A stretch of DNA of 64,000 nt from Carettochelys insculpta (taxonomy: Eukaryota; Chordata; Testudines; Carettochelyidae): NCBI RefSeq assembly GCF_033958435.1, contig NC_134137.1, positions 256,726,501 to 256,790,500 of the forward strand, in the 5' to 3' direction. Below, piece by piece: positions 48,287-57,063 of this stretch; the first letter of the stretch is position 1; every line of letters begins with the position of its first letter. The position numbers were made by a program, and so were the translations under genes. The notes under the pieces are model-generated. The model was not told where the DNA came from, did not search any database, and saw only the letters and a list, made by a program, of their open reading frames with translations.

Positions 48287-48799
48287 CAGGAGTTCAAAGG
48301 GTGGTTTCATGAGGCAGTTGAGTACATGGTTAAGGTCCCAGATAGGGACCTAAGGACATACTGATGGAAAGTTGTTTGGCAGACCTGCCAGAAAATATTT
48401 GATGATGGAAAGGGTGAGGAAGGAAATCCCATTCTTTGCTCCATGGAACACTGCCAATGCCGTGGCATGGACCCAGACAGTACTGAATGAGAGGCCTGAT
48501 TCACGCAGGCACAGCAGGTATTCCACAAGAACAGGAAGGGGAGCAAATGAGAAGGTATAGAACGATTAGAGCCCAACCACTGAGAGAGCCATGTCCACAT
48601 GTAGAGCTAGAATTTGAGGGTGAACTCCTGTCTGCTGTTAACAACAACCCTCTTTGCCCCTTCAGAGCATGAGATGTCAGCTTTCTGGAACCATGAAAGT
48701 GCCACACATGGAGGTGCAGCTGGAATGGATCTGGCTGAAGTCCTGAGACAGAAGGCTGTGGCAAGGAGGAAAGGGATACAGCGTATCAGCTGACAGATG

Positions 48800-49494
48800 T
48801 TACAAGCAAGAATACCCAGTTTGTCTCAGCCATGCTGGGGCTATCAGGATGAGGTGAGCATGATCCAGTCTGACCTTGGCCAGAAGCTTGTGAATCAAGG
48901 GAAGGGGAAGAAATGCGTAAAGAAGGGGCACATCCCATTTGAGGTAGAAGGCATCCCCGAGGGAGTCTCTTTCTCCAAAGCCACTCTGGAGCAATACTGA
49001 TGACACTTTCTGTTGACTCAGGTTGTGGACAGGTCTATGCAAGGCTGGCCTCAAAGCTGGAACACGTGGTTGTGGGCCATTGTGTCAATTTCCCATTCAT
49101 GGTGATTGCTGAACGAGCAACTGAGGGTGTCCATGGTCACGTTCAGTATCCCGGGGAGAAATGTGGCCACCGGAGTGATGTGGTGTGGAAGGCACCAAGT
49201 CCACAGGAACCAAATCCCACCCTGACAGTTGATATGCAGGTGGTGGTGTCCATGAGGATGTTGGCTGACCTGCATATGAGGTGTCATTGGAAATGCCAGC
49301 AGGAGTAGTGGACTGCTCTGAGTTCCAGGTGGTTTATGCCATAAAAGATAGGCATCTGTAGTAAGGATAATAGATGGGGGCAGTTGGTGGAAAGGCACCC
49401 CAGTGATAACTTTATCCAGACATGTCCACCACTGAAGGGAGCCAAGAATGCATTGTGGTATAGCCACGGATTTGGACAGTGGGTCCCTGGCCAT
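48800..49494 (-). pseudogene. DIRS-like RNase H and downstream domain remnants
   Basis: The minus-strand frame at 49494-49051 contains LTTDAYLLWH, an RNase H-like start (TDA), and later LNVTMDTLSCSFSNHHEWEI, the D-x-L-S block that ends the RNase H region in DIRS pol. The frame at 49054-48800 continues with SLGDAFYLKWDVPLLYAFLP and LILIAPAWLRQ, conserved text of the downstream pol domain. The frames are broken into pieces, and activity is not expected. Confidence 0.65.
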
Positions 49495-49497
49495 GGT

Positions 49498-50056
49498 CTA
49501 GCATGTGGCCAGCCAGGACTGAAGGCACATGTGAAGTCTGGCCAGCTTGACCACATACATGGTGGCAGACATGTGACCCAGCAGCTTGAGGCATATGTGC
49601 ACTGTGGTGGCAGGAGACATTTGCACCACCAAGATGAGATCGTGCAGGGCCTGTAATCTTTCAAGCAGGAGAGTGGTCCCGGTGGTGGTAGTGTTTATGT
49701 GAGCCATGATGAACTCTTGGGATTTCATGAGTTGAATTGTGGACTTCTCATAGTTTATGTAGAAGCCCAAGATGAGCAGGAGGTCTGTGGTGACCGTCAC
49801 TATGCAAAGGGTCTCCAGGAATGATGGCTTTTTTTTTGAGACAGTCATCCAGATAGGGGAAGATAATTACCCAGTGAAGACACAGATGGCTGGCCATGCC
49901 TATCATAGTCTTGGAGAATACCCTGGGTGTCGTGGAGACACCCCAACAGGAGGACCCCATATTGATAGTGGTAGGACCCCACCATAAAAAAAGGAAGTAT
50001 TGGATTGTGGATGTGGAAATAGGCATCTTATAGGTTGAGAGCTGAGAGACAGTCAT
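49498..50056 (-). pseudogene. DIRS-like reverse-transcriptase fragment
   Basis: The minus-strand frame 50056-49748 carries STTPRVFSKTMIGM and then IIFPYLDDCL, the YLDD catalytic block of the RT. It shifts into the frame 49848-49498, with LGFYINYEKSTIQ, EFIMAHINT and LLGHMSATMYVVKLARLHM, the RT thumb and connection text typical of DIRS elements. At least one frameshift separates the two. Stops occur upstream as well. Confidence 0.75.
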
Positions 50057-50176
50057 TTCTGTCCAGTGCCAGGATAATGGTCATGAGAGTCACTATCTTG
50101 AACCGTCAACATAGAATATGGTTGTTGAACTTCCAGAGGTTGAGGATGGGCCTCCACTCCCTGTTTTTCTTCTGGG

Positions 50177-51167
50177 TTAGGAAGTACATGGAGTGAAACC
50201 CGAAACTCTGTGGGGACTGGCACAATGGCACTCAGACAGAGGAGGTGCTTTATTTCTTGCTAAAGGAGATGCTTGTGAGAGAGGTCCCTGAAGAGGGATG
50301 CAGTAGGTGAGTGGGTGGTGGGGTAGAGGTAAATGAGATAAAATACCCCCAGGCCACGAGCTCCAGACCCACTTGTCTGAGGTAATGGTAGCCCAACAAT
50401 GGAAAAAAGGATGGAGGTAGTGGCGGAATGGATGGCAAACACACTGTGCAACAGCTGAGGCAGAAAGATCCCTCAGGCTCCTGACCACACCTTCAAAACT
50501 GCTGTGTAGGCCATTGAGGGTGGGACGCTGCAGGCTGTTGGTGCAATTGTTGCTGAGGTCTTCATTGCTGTGATGTGTGCTGCTGGCAATGTTCAAAGCT
50601 TTGCGGTTGCTGCTGAGCTGCTCCTGTGGTCTTTGTCAGGGAGAGTACCCGGCCTGCTTGAATTGGGGGTGGAGGGGGTTACATCCCCAGGGTATGAAAT
50701 GTATTGTGAGAATCCTCCACAGAGCAAAGGACCTTAATTGTCTTCTCTGCAAACATATGAGGTTTCTCAAAGGGAAGGTCTTCCACTTTCTGCTGCAGGT
50801 GCTTGGGGACTCCCAAGGGCTGGAGCCACGACATGCACCTCATGGTCATGGTGGAGGCAGTGACCCTAGCCACCATGTCTGCTATGTCCATCGTAGACTG
50901 GAGTGCAGTACAGACAATGATTTCCACTTCATGTAATACATTCGTGTGGGCTTGGCGCTGTTGCTCAGGTAAGGAAGGAACCAACTTCTGCAGCCCAGGG
51001 TGGTTCAGGTGATCATAGTTGGCCAGTATGGCCGCACAGTTCACCACCTGCAGGAGTATTGGGTCAGGGGAATAAACTCTGTGCCCCACGATGTCCCATT
51101 TCTTACTTGTCTTGCCCTGAGGAATGGAATGACAGGATTTAGTTTTGTTGTGGATGGCATCCACCAC
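50177..51167 (-). pseudogene. DIRS-like N-terminal pol/gag-side remnant
   Basis: The minus-strand frame 51167-50679 (162 codons, including KKWDIVGHRVYSPDPILLQV and NCAAILANYDHLNHPGLQ) matches the position expected for the end of the gag-side protein. Frames at 50596-50177 follow. I recognise the layout, but the similarity is weaker than for the RT. The sequence stops at Harbinger B, and the missing upstream part is not found on the other side of B. Confidence 0.5.
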
Positions 51168-51204
51168 TAATGACTTTGGCTGCAGATGGGGGAATGGAAA
51201 CTCT

Positions 51205-51560
51205 GGCTACGTCTACACGTGAAGCCTACATCAAAGTAGCCTATTTCGATGTGGCGACATCGAAATAGGCTATTTCGATGAATAGTGTCTACACGTCCTC
51301 CAGGGCCAGCAACGTCGATGTTCAACTTCGACGTTGCGCAGCCCAACATCGAAATAGGCGCAGCGAGGGAATGTCTACATGCCCAAGTAGCACACATCGA
51401 AATAGGGATGCCAGGCACAGCTGCAGACAGGGTCACAGGGCGGACTAGCGCTTCCGGGGCAACAGCCAGCCGCTCCATTAAAGGGCCCCTCCCAGACACA
51501 CTCAGCCTGCACAGCACGCGGTCTGAGGAGCCATAGGCACACAGACCCCGGGCGCCGCAG
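51205..51560 (+). promoter_or_regulatory. Transposase-side subterminal repeat array of copy B
   Basis: The core GTCTACACG occurs at the terminus, again near 51287 and in a variant form (GTCTACATG) near 51371, about 80 bases apart. Between them lie self-complementary words: CATCGAAATAGGCTATTTCGATG and AACGTCGATGTTCAACTTCG. The same array is kept in every full copy and MITE. It is probably where the transposase or Myb partner binds, and it also contains the leader of the transposase gene. Confidence 0.6.
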
Positions 51561-51562
51561 TC

Positions 51563-51570
51563 ATGGACCC

Positions 51571-51614
<44 letters not shown>

Positions 51615-53012
51615 TAGAGGTCCACCCAGCCCTCCCGGCAGGAGCAGTGCTCGCCCTGCTCCATGCCATGTGGGAGGCAGCTGAGCACCTCCTTGCCCCA
51701 GGGGAGGAGATGCCCCCAGGGCAGCAGGGCTCAACCCCTACCCCTGCAGCACCCCGCTCCACCCCCCGCCTCACACGCCGGTGGCTGTGGAGCTACCCCA
51801 CCAGCACCGACTGGTGGGAGCGGCTGGTGCTTGGGGAGTTGGACTACGACCACTGGCTCAGGAACTTCAGGATGACCCGGCAGACATTCCTGGAGCTGTG
51901 CCAGTGGCTCACCCCCACACTCAGGCACCAGGACACGGCCATGCGGCGTGCCCTCACAGTGCAGAAACGGGTCGGCATCGCTGTCTGGAAGCTGGCCACT
52001 CTGGACAGCTACCGATTTGTGGGACAGCAGTTTGGTGTCGGCAAGGCCACCGTCGGGGCTGTCTTCATGGAGGTAAGCGAACCCACGGGGGGAGGCCAGG
52101 GCAGGGGGGCCAGGGCAGGGGGGCCAGAGCAGGGCAGGGCAGGGCAGGGCAGGGCAGGGGAGGGGAGCCAGGGCAGGGCAGGGCATGGCAGGGCAGGGAC
52201 ATGCACACCCTGCTCACCCCTCATTGGTGCTGTCCCATGTGCTTTCTCTGCAGGTTGTGCGTGCCATCAACGCCATGCTCCTGCACAGGCTCGTGAGGCT
52301 GGGGGACCCAGATGCCACCATCGCGGCGTTTGCCACCCTGGGCTTCCCCAACTGCTTCGGGGCTCTGGATGGGACTCACATCCCCATCCGCGCCCCGCAT
52401 CACAGTGGGGGACGATATCTCAATCGAAAGGGCTACCATTCTGTCGTCCTGCAGGCCTTGGTGGACAGCCGGGGATGTTTCCAGGACATTTACGTGGGCT
52501 GGCCTGGCAGCACCCACGACGCCCGGGTTTTCCGGAACTCGGGCCTGTGCCGCCGGCTGGAGGCGGGGACCTACATCCCCCAGCGGGAGATCCCTCTGGG
52601 GGACACCACCATGCCCTTCTGCGTCATCGCAGATGCGGCATACCCCCTCCGCCCGTGGCTCATGCACCCCTACACGGGCCATCTCTCCGCTAGCCAGGAG
52701 CGCTTCAACGAGCGCCTGAACCGTGCGCGCCAGGTGGTGGAGCACTCATTTGGCTGCCTGAAGGGACGCTGGAGATGTCTCCTGACCCGCGTGCATGCGG
52801 GCCCCAACAACATCCCCCAGATTGTGGGTGCTTGCTGCGCCCTGCACAATTTGGTGGAGAGCAAGGGGGACACCTTTCTCCAGGGCTGGGCTGCGGAGGC
52901 TGGCAGGGCACACATCCAGCCACCTGCTGCCCCCAGTTGGCAGGTGGACCCCGAGGGGACCCGGGTCCGGGAGGCCCTGCGGGCCCACTTCAATGAACAG
53001 GCTGCGGGGTGA
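51563..53012 (+). CDS. HARBI1-like Harbinger transposase (DDE nuclease), copy B
   Basis: Exon 1 is 51563-52072 and exon 2 is 52254-53012, with donor ATGGAG|GTAAGC and acceptor TCTCTGCAG|GTTGTG, in phase; the product is 422 residues. Residues 4-17 are a 14-Gln run encoded by pure CAG. WWERLVLGEL and NFRMTRQTFLELCQWL precede the helix-turn-helix candidate (SYRFVGQQFGVGKATVG, about 145-165). Exon 2 is the DDE_Tnp_4 nuclease. Candidate catalytic acids are D209 (GALDGTH), D259 (STHDARVF) or D297 (IADAAYPL), and E333 (VVEHSFGCLK). Where copies A and C have ERSFGRLK, this copy has EHSFGCLK, so an Arg next to the catalytic Glu is His here. An AATAAA at 53208-53213 could end the transcript. It is convergent with the Myb-like gene. 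The start is the first Met, conserved in A and C. Confidence 0.93.
51572..51613 (+). repeat. (CAG)14 run encoding polyglutamine
   Basis: An uninterrupted CAG run in the transposase gene. The same site has 6 Gln codons in copy A and 7 in copy C. Confidence 0.95.
52086..52200 (+). repeat. (GGGCA)n G-rich repeat in the transposase intron
   Basis: About a dozen GGGCA-type units fill the 181-base intron, with G tracts of three to six. The introns of copies A and C have the same feature with different unit numbers. G-quadruplex folding is possible by sequence. Confidence 0.85.
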
Positions 53013-53440
53013 ACTCTGCCCAGGCCCCCTACTGCCCGCCCCTTCCTCCCCCACACTCCTGCCCCAACGCCCACACCATGGAGCACCCCACCACCACCCC
53101 CTCCCACTTGTCCTGGACAAATGACAGCACGCACTTGTGGCTGAACTTATTTTTTTTTTTCTTTCCGAAACTTTTTTTTTTCTTTCCAAAATTTTTTTTT
53201 TGATGTAAATAAATATATGTGAACCACAAACAGAAAACGAGGTACAAGCATTCAAGAAAAGCAATATGTACAAAAATAAAACAATCCAAAGAAACAACTG
53301 TCTGCCATAAATAATAAAAAGAAAACCAGGGTGGATAAAGGGGAGAACTATTTACATGGGGGGGCGGGGCAAACGGGGGGACAAAAAAAACAGGGTCCAA
53401 CTATATACAAGGGGGGGGCCACGTCCCGGGCCCCTCGCCC

Positions 53441-55510
53441 CTATAGCCCGGCACTGGGCGTGGCCGGCCGGGAACCCCGCCGCGCTTGAAGCCTGGTTCG
53501 TGGCTGGGTGGGAGCGGGGTGGACCGGAAGGTATGGGGGCCAGCGAGTGTCAGGTGGCTCCAGGGGTCCCTCGGTGCTCCGGCCCTCGCCGGTGGGTGGC
53601 GGGGCGACGGGGGACGGGCCGGCGATGGGCGGAGCAGCTGGTGGTGGGGCTGCAGGAGCAGGCAGGGCGGGCGATGTTTCGGCCGGCGCGGCATGGGGGG
53701 CCAGGTAGTCCACCAGGTGGTTAAATGTGTCCATGTAGGCCCCCCATGCCTCCTGGCACAAGGCCAGCGCCCGCTCCTGCAGCTGGAGGTGCTGCTCCGC
53801 GACCTCCAGCTGCCGACGGTGGATGGCCAGCAGCTGGGGGTCCGTCGCCATCGGCGGTTGGAGGCGCGGCGTCCGCCGTCTAGCCCGCCGTGGGGCCGGT
53901 CGGTCCTCGGCCGAGGGGCTGCCCTGGAGCGGTGGTCCCGGAGGGCTCTCCGGGACGACTGATGCCTCACCGGCGCTCTCTTCCGGTCCTTCTGATGGTG
54001 CAGGTGCAGGACACAGGAGAGGAGGGGGGGAAGAAAAATGGAGACAGGCATTTGTGTGGGCCCCGAGCCGTGGCCTTTGTCCCCCCAGCCCTGTGCTGCA
54101 GGTTCCCCATCCCCGTCCCCGGGAGATGCTGCTGTGATGGATGGGGTTCAGGGGTCCCCCTGCCCTGCACCCTGTCCCCTGGTGGGAGCGACTCTCACTT
54201 CACCCCGCAGGGTCTGAGAGCAGGAGAGGTTTCTTAGGCCACAGATGCCCAGTTTCTGCCAGGAGTGACAGCACCAGCTGTTGGAAGAGACAGTCCTTCC
54301 AACCCGTCGTGGGGAGAAGACCCCAAGGGGGGCCCCTCTGGGATGCAGCTTTCCCCCTCCTCTGGCTGGCTGCCTACCAGCTCTCCCTTCCCCTAGCCTC
54401 TACCTGTGGCCCCCGCCCTCACCCCCCAATTCCAAGCCAGCTCGGCTCCTCCCTCCTCTTTGTTCAGGGCAGAGGTGTCACCTGCCAGCTGTAGCCCCAG
54501 GATCCTCCTTTGCCCCTGGGAGCTATTCGGCTCTTGCTGCTCATATGTAGCCTGAGTCTCCCTTTGGCACTCCCCCCACTCCATCACATGCTGCTGCTGC
54601 GGGGTGTCCCACCCCCTCCTCCCGGGGGCCCCTCGAGGTTCTGCTCCCTCCTGGCCCGGGGTTGGGGCATGGCACTGTCATGCGGGGTCGGGGGGGGGGG
54701 CAGGGGCTGATGGATGCAGTGCTGTGAGGGCCATGGCCCTGGTGTCCTTGGGGCCATGGCCATGTGAGCATGTGGGGGGCCCTGGACACATATCTCTTAC
54801 CCCCGCCCCTCAAGCCCAGGGGTGTCCACCAGAGAGGGGTACCTACCTGTCGGTCCGCTCCCACGGTCCGGAGATCCCCGGGGGGCGGAGGCCCTGCTGC
54901 TGCTCCGGGATGGCAGGAGGAGGATCTGCAGGCTGGATTCTGTGGAGGAGGAGCCCCCCTCCTCCTCCTCCTCCTCCTCCTGCCGCGATGTCCCAGGGGT
55001 GGCCTCCGGGGGGGGCCGCCGGGGTGTGGGGCTTGCCTCCGGGGCGGACTCCGTCTGCAGAGCCTGCTGGGGCTCGTCAGCCGAGGTGTCAAGGGTGGCC
55101 GGAGGGGAGGGGGTGTGCCGGGAGCCCAGGATGTCCCTGAGCTCCCTGTAAAAGGGGCAAGTGATGGGGGCGGCCCCAGATCGGCTGGCCGCATCCCGGG
55201 CCCGGGAGTAACCCTGCCGCAGCTCCTTGACCTTACTCCTGACGTGGTCAGGAGTGCGGGCAGGGTGACCCCGGGCAGCCAGGCCATCGGCCAGCCGAGC
55301 GAATGCATCCACGTTCCGCCTCTTGCTCCCCATTACCTGGAGCACTTCCTCCTCGCTCCAGAGCCCCAGCAGGTCCCGCAGCTCGGCCTCCGTCCAGGAG
55401 GGGCCTCGCTGCCGCTTGCCAGCCTGGCTGCCCCTCTGGCTGGGCTGGCTGCCCTGGCTCCCTTTGGAGGGGGTCCCCTGGGGGTGCTGGGGGGGCTGCC
55501 GGGCAGCCAT
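53441..55510 (-). CDS. Harbinger Myb/SANT-like accessory protein, copy B
   Basis: Exon 1 is 55510-54847 and exon 2 is 53991-53441 (donor ACAG|GTAGGT, acceptor CACCATCAG|AAGG), phase 1, 404 residues, intact. Residues 37-129 form a trihelix Myb/SANT domain: SWTEAELRDLLGLW (helix 1), DAFARLADGLAARGHPART (helix 2 and turn), VRSKVKELRQGY (helix 3) and CPFYRELRDILG. An acidic Glu run follows near 175-182, then Ser-rich text. Exon 2 has an Arg-rich patch (PRRARRRTPR), then a helical QLLAIHRRQLEVAEQHLQLQ segment that may be a coiled coil, and a Pro/Ala-rich tail. In PIF/Harbinger systems such a partner binds transposon-end DNA and aids nuclear entry of the nuclease. It is convergent with the transposase and shares the 430-base stretch between them. 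Confidence 0.92.
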
Positions 55511-55639
55511 CGCAGCTGGCTGGGTCGCTGAGGGTGGTGCAGGCTAGCCGCGTGTGCAGGCTGCAGCCTGCACGTTCCCTCAGCTTCCTGCAGAGGCAGG
55601 GAGGGGGAGGGGACCTTTAAGGGGCCGCTCCACGCGGCC

Positions 55640-55936
55640 ACCAGTGAGCTGAGGGGCTGGAGAGAGCGTCTCTCAACCCCCCAGCTGATGGCCGCCATGG
55701 AGGACCCGGCAATTTCGACGTTGCGGGACGCGGATCGTCTACACGGTCCCTACTTCGATGTTGAACGTCGAAGTAGGGCGCTATTCCGATCCCCTCATGA
55801 GGTTAGTGACTTCGACGTCTCGCCGCCTAACGTCGAAGTTAACTTCGAAATAGCGCCCGACGCGTGTAGCCGCGACGGGCGCTATTTCGAAGTTAGTGCC
55901 GCTACTTCGAAGTAGCGTGCACGTGTAGACACAGCT
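55640..55936 (+). promoter_or_regulatory. Myb-side subterminal repeat array of copy B
   Basis: Dense self-complementary words (ACTTCGATGTTGAACGTCGAAGT, CTAACGTCGAAGTTAACTTCG, CTACTTCGAAGTAG) precede the terminus, and a GTCTACACG core recurs near 55737. The array is conserved in copies A and C and in both MITEs. It also forms the upstream region of the Myb-like gene. Confidence 0.55.
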
Positions 55937-55939
55937 CAT

Positions 55940-56112
55940 GTGTGGCAAATACCACAAGAAGGTGCTATGACGCATGTGCTGCATGGGAAACCACAGCTAT
56001 AGAAGAATCTCCAAGTGCTGGCGTGAGGACACACCAATATCCAGAGCAGATTGCCCACCAGGAGACTCAGAGTGGAGTACCCAATGGGATGCTACTTGAA
56101 GAAGAATTACCA
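55940..56112 (-). repeat. Second terminal region of the DIRS-like element
   Basis: Its complement reads ATTCTTCTTCAAGTAGCATC, then GGGTACTCCACTCTGAG and TATAGCTGTGGTTTCCCATG, which parallels 46870-46910 and 46690-46709. It lies directly between Harbinger B and the resumed Penelope-like sequence. Confidence 0.65.
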
Positions 56113-56149
56113 GCAGCCACACACCTTATCACAGAAACACCATACTCAG

Positions 56150-56480
56150 GAACCAACGCCTGCAACAACCCCCATTGCTAACTCTGTCCACATACCTATA
56201 CAAGTGACACCATCACAGTCCCTAACTATGTCAGCCATGCCATTAAGGGATTATACACCTGCACATCCACTAATGTGATATGTGTCACCATATGTGTCTC
56301 TCTGCAATGTGCATTGAACCAACAGGACAGTCTCTTCACCAAAGGATGAATGGACATAAATCCAACATCAGGAATTGGAATACACGTAAACCTACAGGGT
56401 AACACTTTAACCTCCCTGGACATTCAATAGTGGATTTAAATGTAGCCATTCTTTTACAAAAGACTTTTACACAAGGTTAC
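56150..56480 (+). pseudogene. PLE GIY-YIG endonuclease-side remnant
   Basis: One plus-strand frame reads GQSLHQRMNGHKSNIRNWN, then after a stop HFNLPGHSIVDLNVAILLQ. This is the C-terminal GIY-YIG-type endonuclease region of Penelope-like elements, where the R-x-x-x-H segment and the F-x-x-PGH segment are conserved. The GIY/YIG tyrosine part itself is degraded by a stop, so no activity is expected. It is the direct continuation of the RT at 45233-46572. Confidence 0.7.
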
Positions 56481-56541
56481 AGAGGCAGACATCTGAATTC
56501 TATATAAACACTGGATTCTATTTTTCTAGTCCCTTTTTCAT

Positions 56542-56577
56542 TTGAAGAAGTGGGTCTTACCCATGAAAGCTCTACCT
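56542..56577 (+). ncRNA. Decayed hammerhead-like motif at the PLE 3' end
   Basis: TTGAAGA occupies the place of the CTGATGA core (two differences). A good stem II follows (GTGGGT/ACCCAT with a CTT loop), then an intact GAAA. Stem III (AGC against CCT) no longer pairs fully and the cleavage position is not preserved. It matches the motif at 9119 by position in the same terminal repeat. Confidence 0.45.
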
Positions 56578-57063
56578 GATAAATTTGTTAGTCTCTAAGG
56601 TGCTACAGGACTGCTTGCTATTTGTGAAATGACGTTTTAAGTTAGCTAAAAGTAGAGCCAAGAAAAGGGAATAATGGGAAGGGCCAAACAGCACTTTTTT
56701 TTCTTTTTCTTCTCTACGGCTATGTCTACATGTGAAACCTACTTCGAAGTAGCTTATTTCGATGTAGCGACTATTTCGATGAATAACGTCTACACGTCCT
56801 CCAGGGCTGGCAACGTCGATGTTCAACTTCGACGTTGCACAGCACCACATTGAAATAGGCGCTGCGAGGGAACGTCTACACGCCAAAGTAGCACACATCA
56901 AAATAGGGATGCCAGGCACAGCTGCAGACAGGGTCACAGGGCGGACTAGCGCTTCCAGGGCAACAGCTAGCCGCTCCCTTAAAGGGCCCCTCCCAGACAC
57001 ACTCAGCCTGCACAGCACGCGGTCTGAGGAGCCATAGGCACACAGACCCCGGGCGACGCAGGC

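Larger units (their letters stand above)
51205..55936 (+). mobile_element. Harbinger copy B, full length 4,732 bp, both genes open
   Basis: The ends GGCTACGTCTACACGTG and CACGTGTAGACACAGCT are inverted copies. Two convergent two-exon genes fill it, both without internal stops. Unlike copies A and C and the MITEs, its flanking trinucleotides differ (TCT at 51202-51204, CAT at 55937-55939), so no target duplication is visible. It lies within the DIRS-like element. Composition and end palindromes are as in copy A. Confidence 0.95.
46573..56112 (-). mobile_element. DIRS-like tyrosine-recombinase retroelement, interrupted and deleted
   Basis: Minus-strand pol-type remnants run in the order N-terminal region (51167-50177), RT (50056-49498), RNase H and following domain (49494-48800) and tyrosine recombinase (47424-46924). 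The two ends share inverted text: GGGTACTCCACTCTGGGTG near 46893 pairs with the complement of the 56058-56076 region, and TATAGCTATGGTTTCCCACA (46690-46709) pairs with the 55990 region. Inverted termini with a tyrosine recombinase are the hallmarks of DIRS elements. Harbinger B (51205-55936) and a 682-bp MITE (47605-48286) sit inside it. What remains is about 4.1 kb, and the gag-side segment appears to be missing next to Harbinger B. Confidence 0.75.
56113..56640 (+). mobile_element. Penelope-like element, right part with 3' end
   Basis: Text continues the PLE interrupted at 46572: a Cys-containing TNACNNPHC block, then DTITVPNYVSHAIKGLYTCT, then the endonuclease-side remnant and a 3' terminal repeat. 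The end carries TTAGTCTCTAAGGTGCTACA, the word also seen in the fragments at 9035 and 22425. Confidence 0.8.

Noticed and set aside
51563..51613. CAG run as part of a host polyglutamine disease-type gene
   Set aside because: It lies at the N-terminus of the Harbinger nuclease, and shorter runs are present at the same codon positions in copies A and C.
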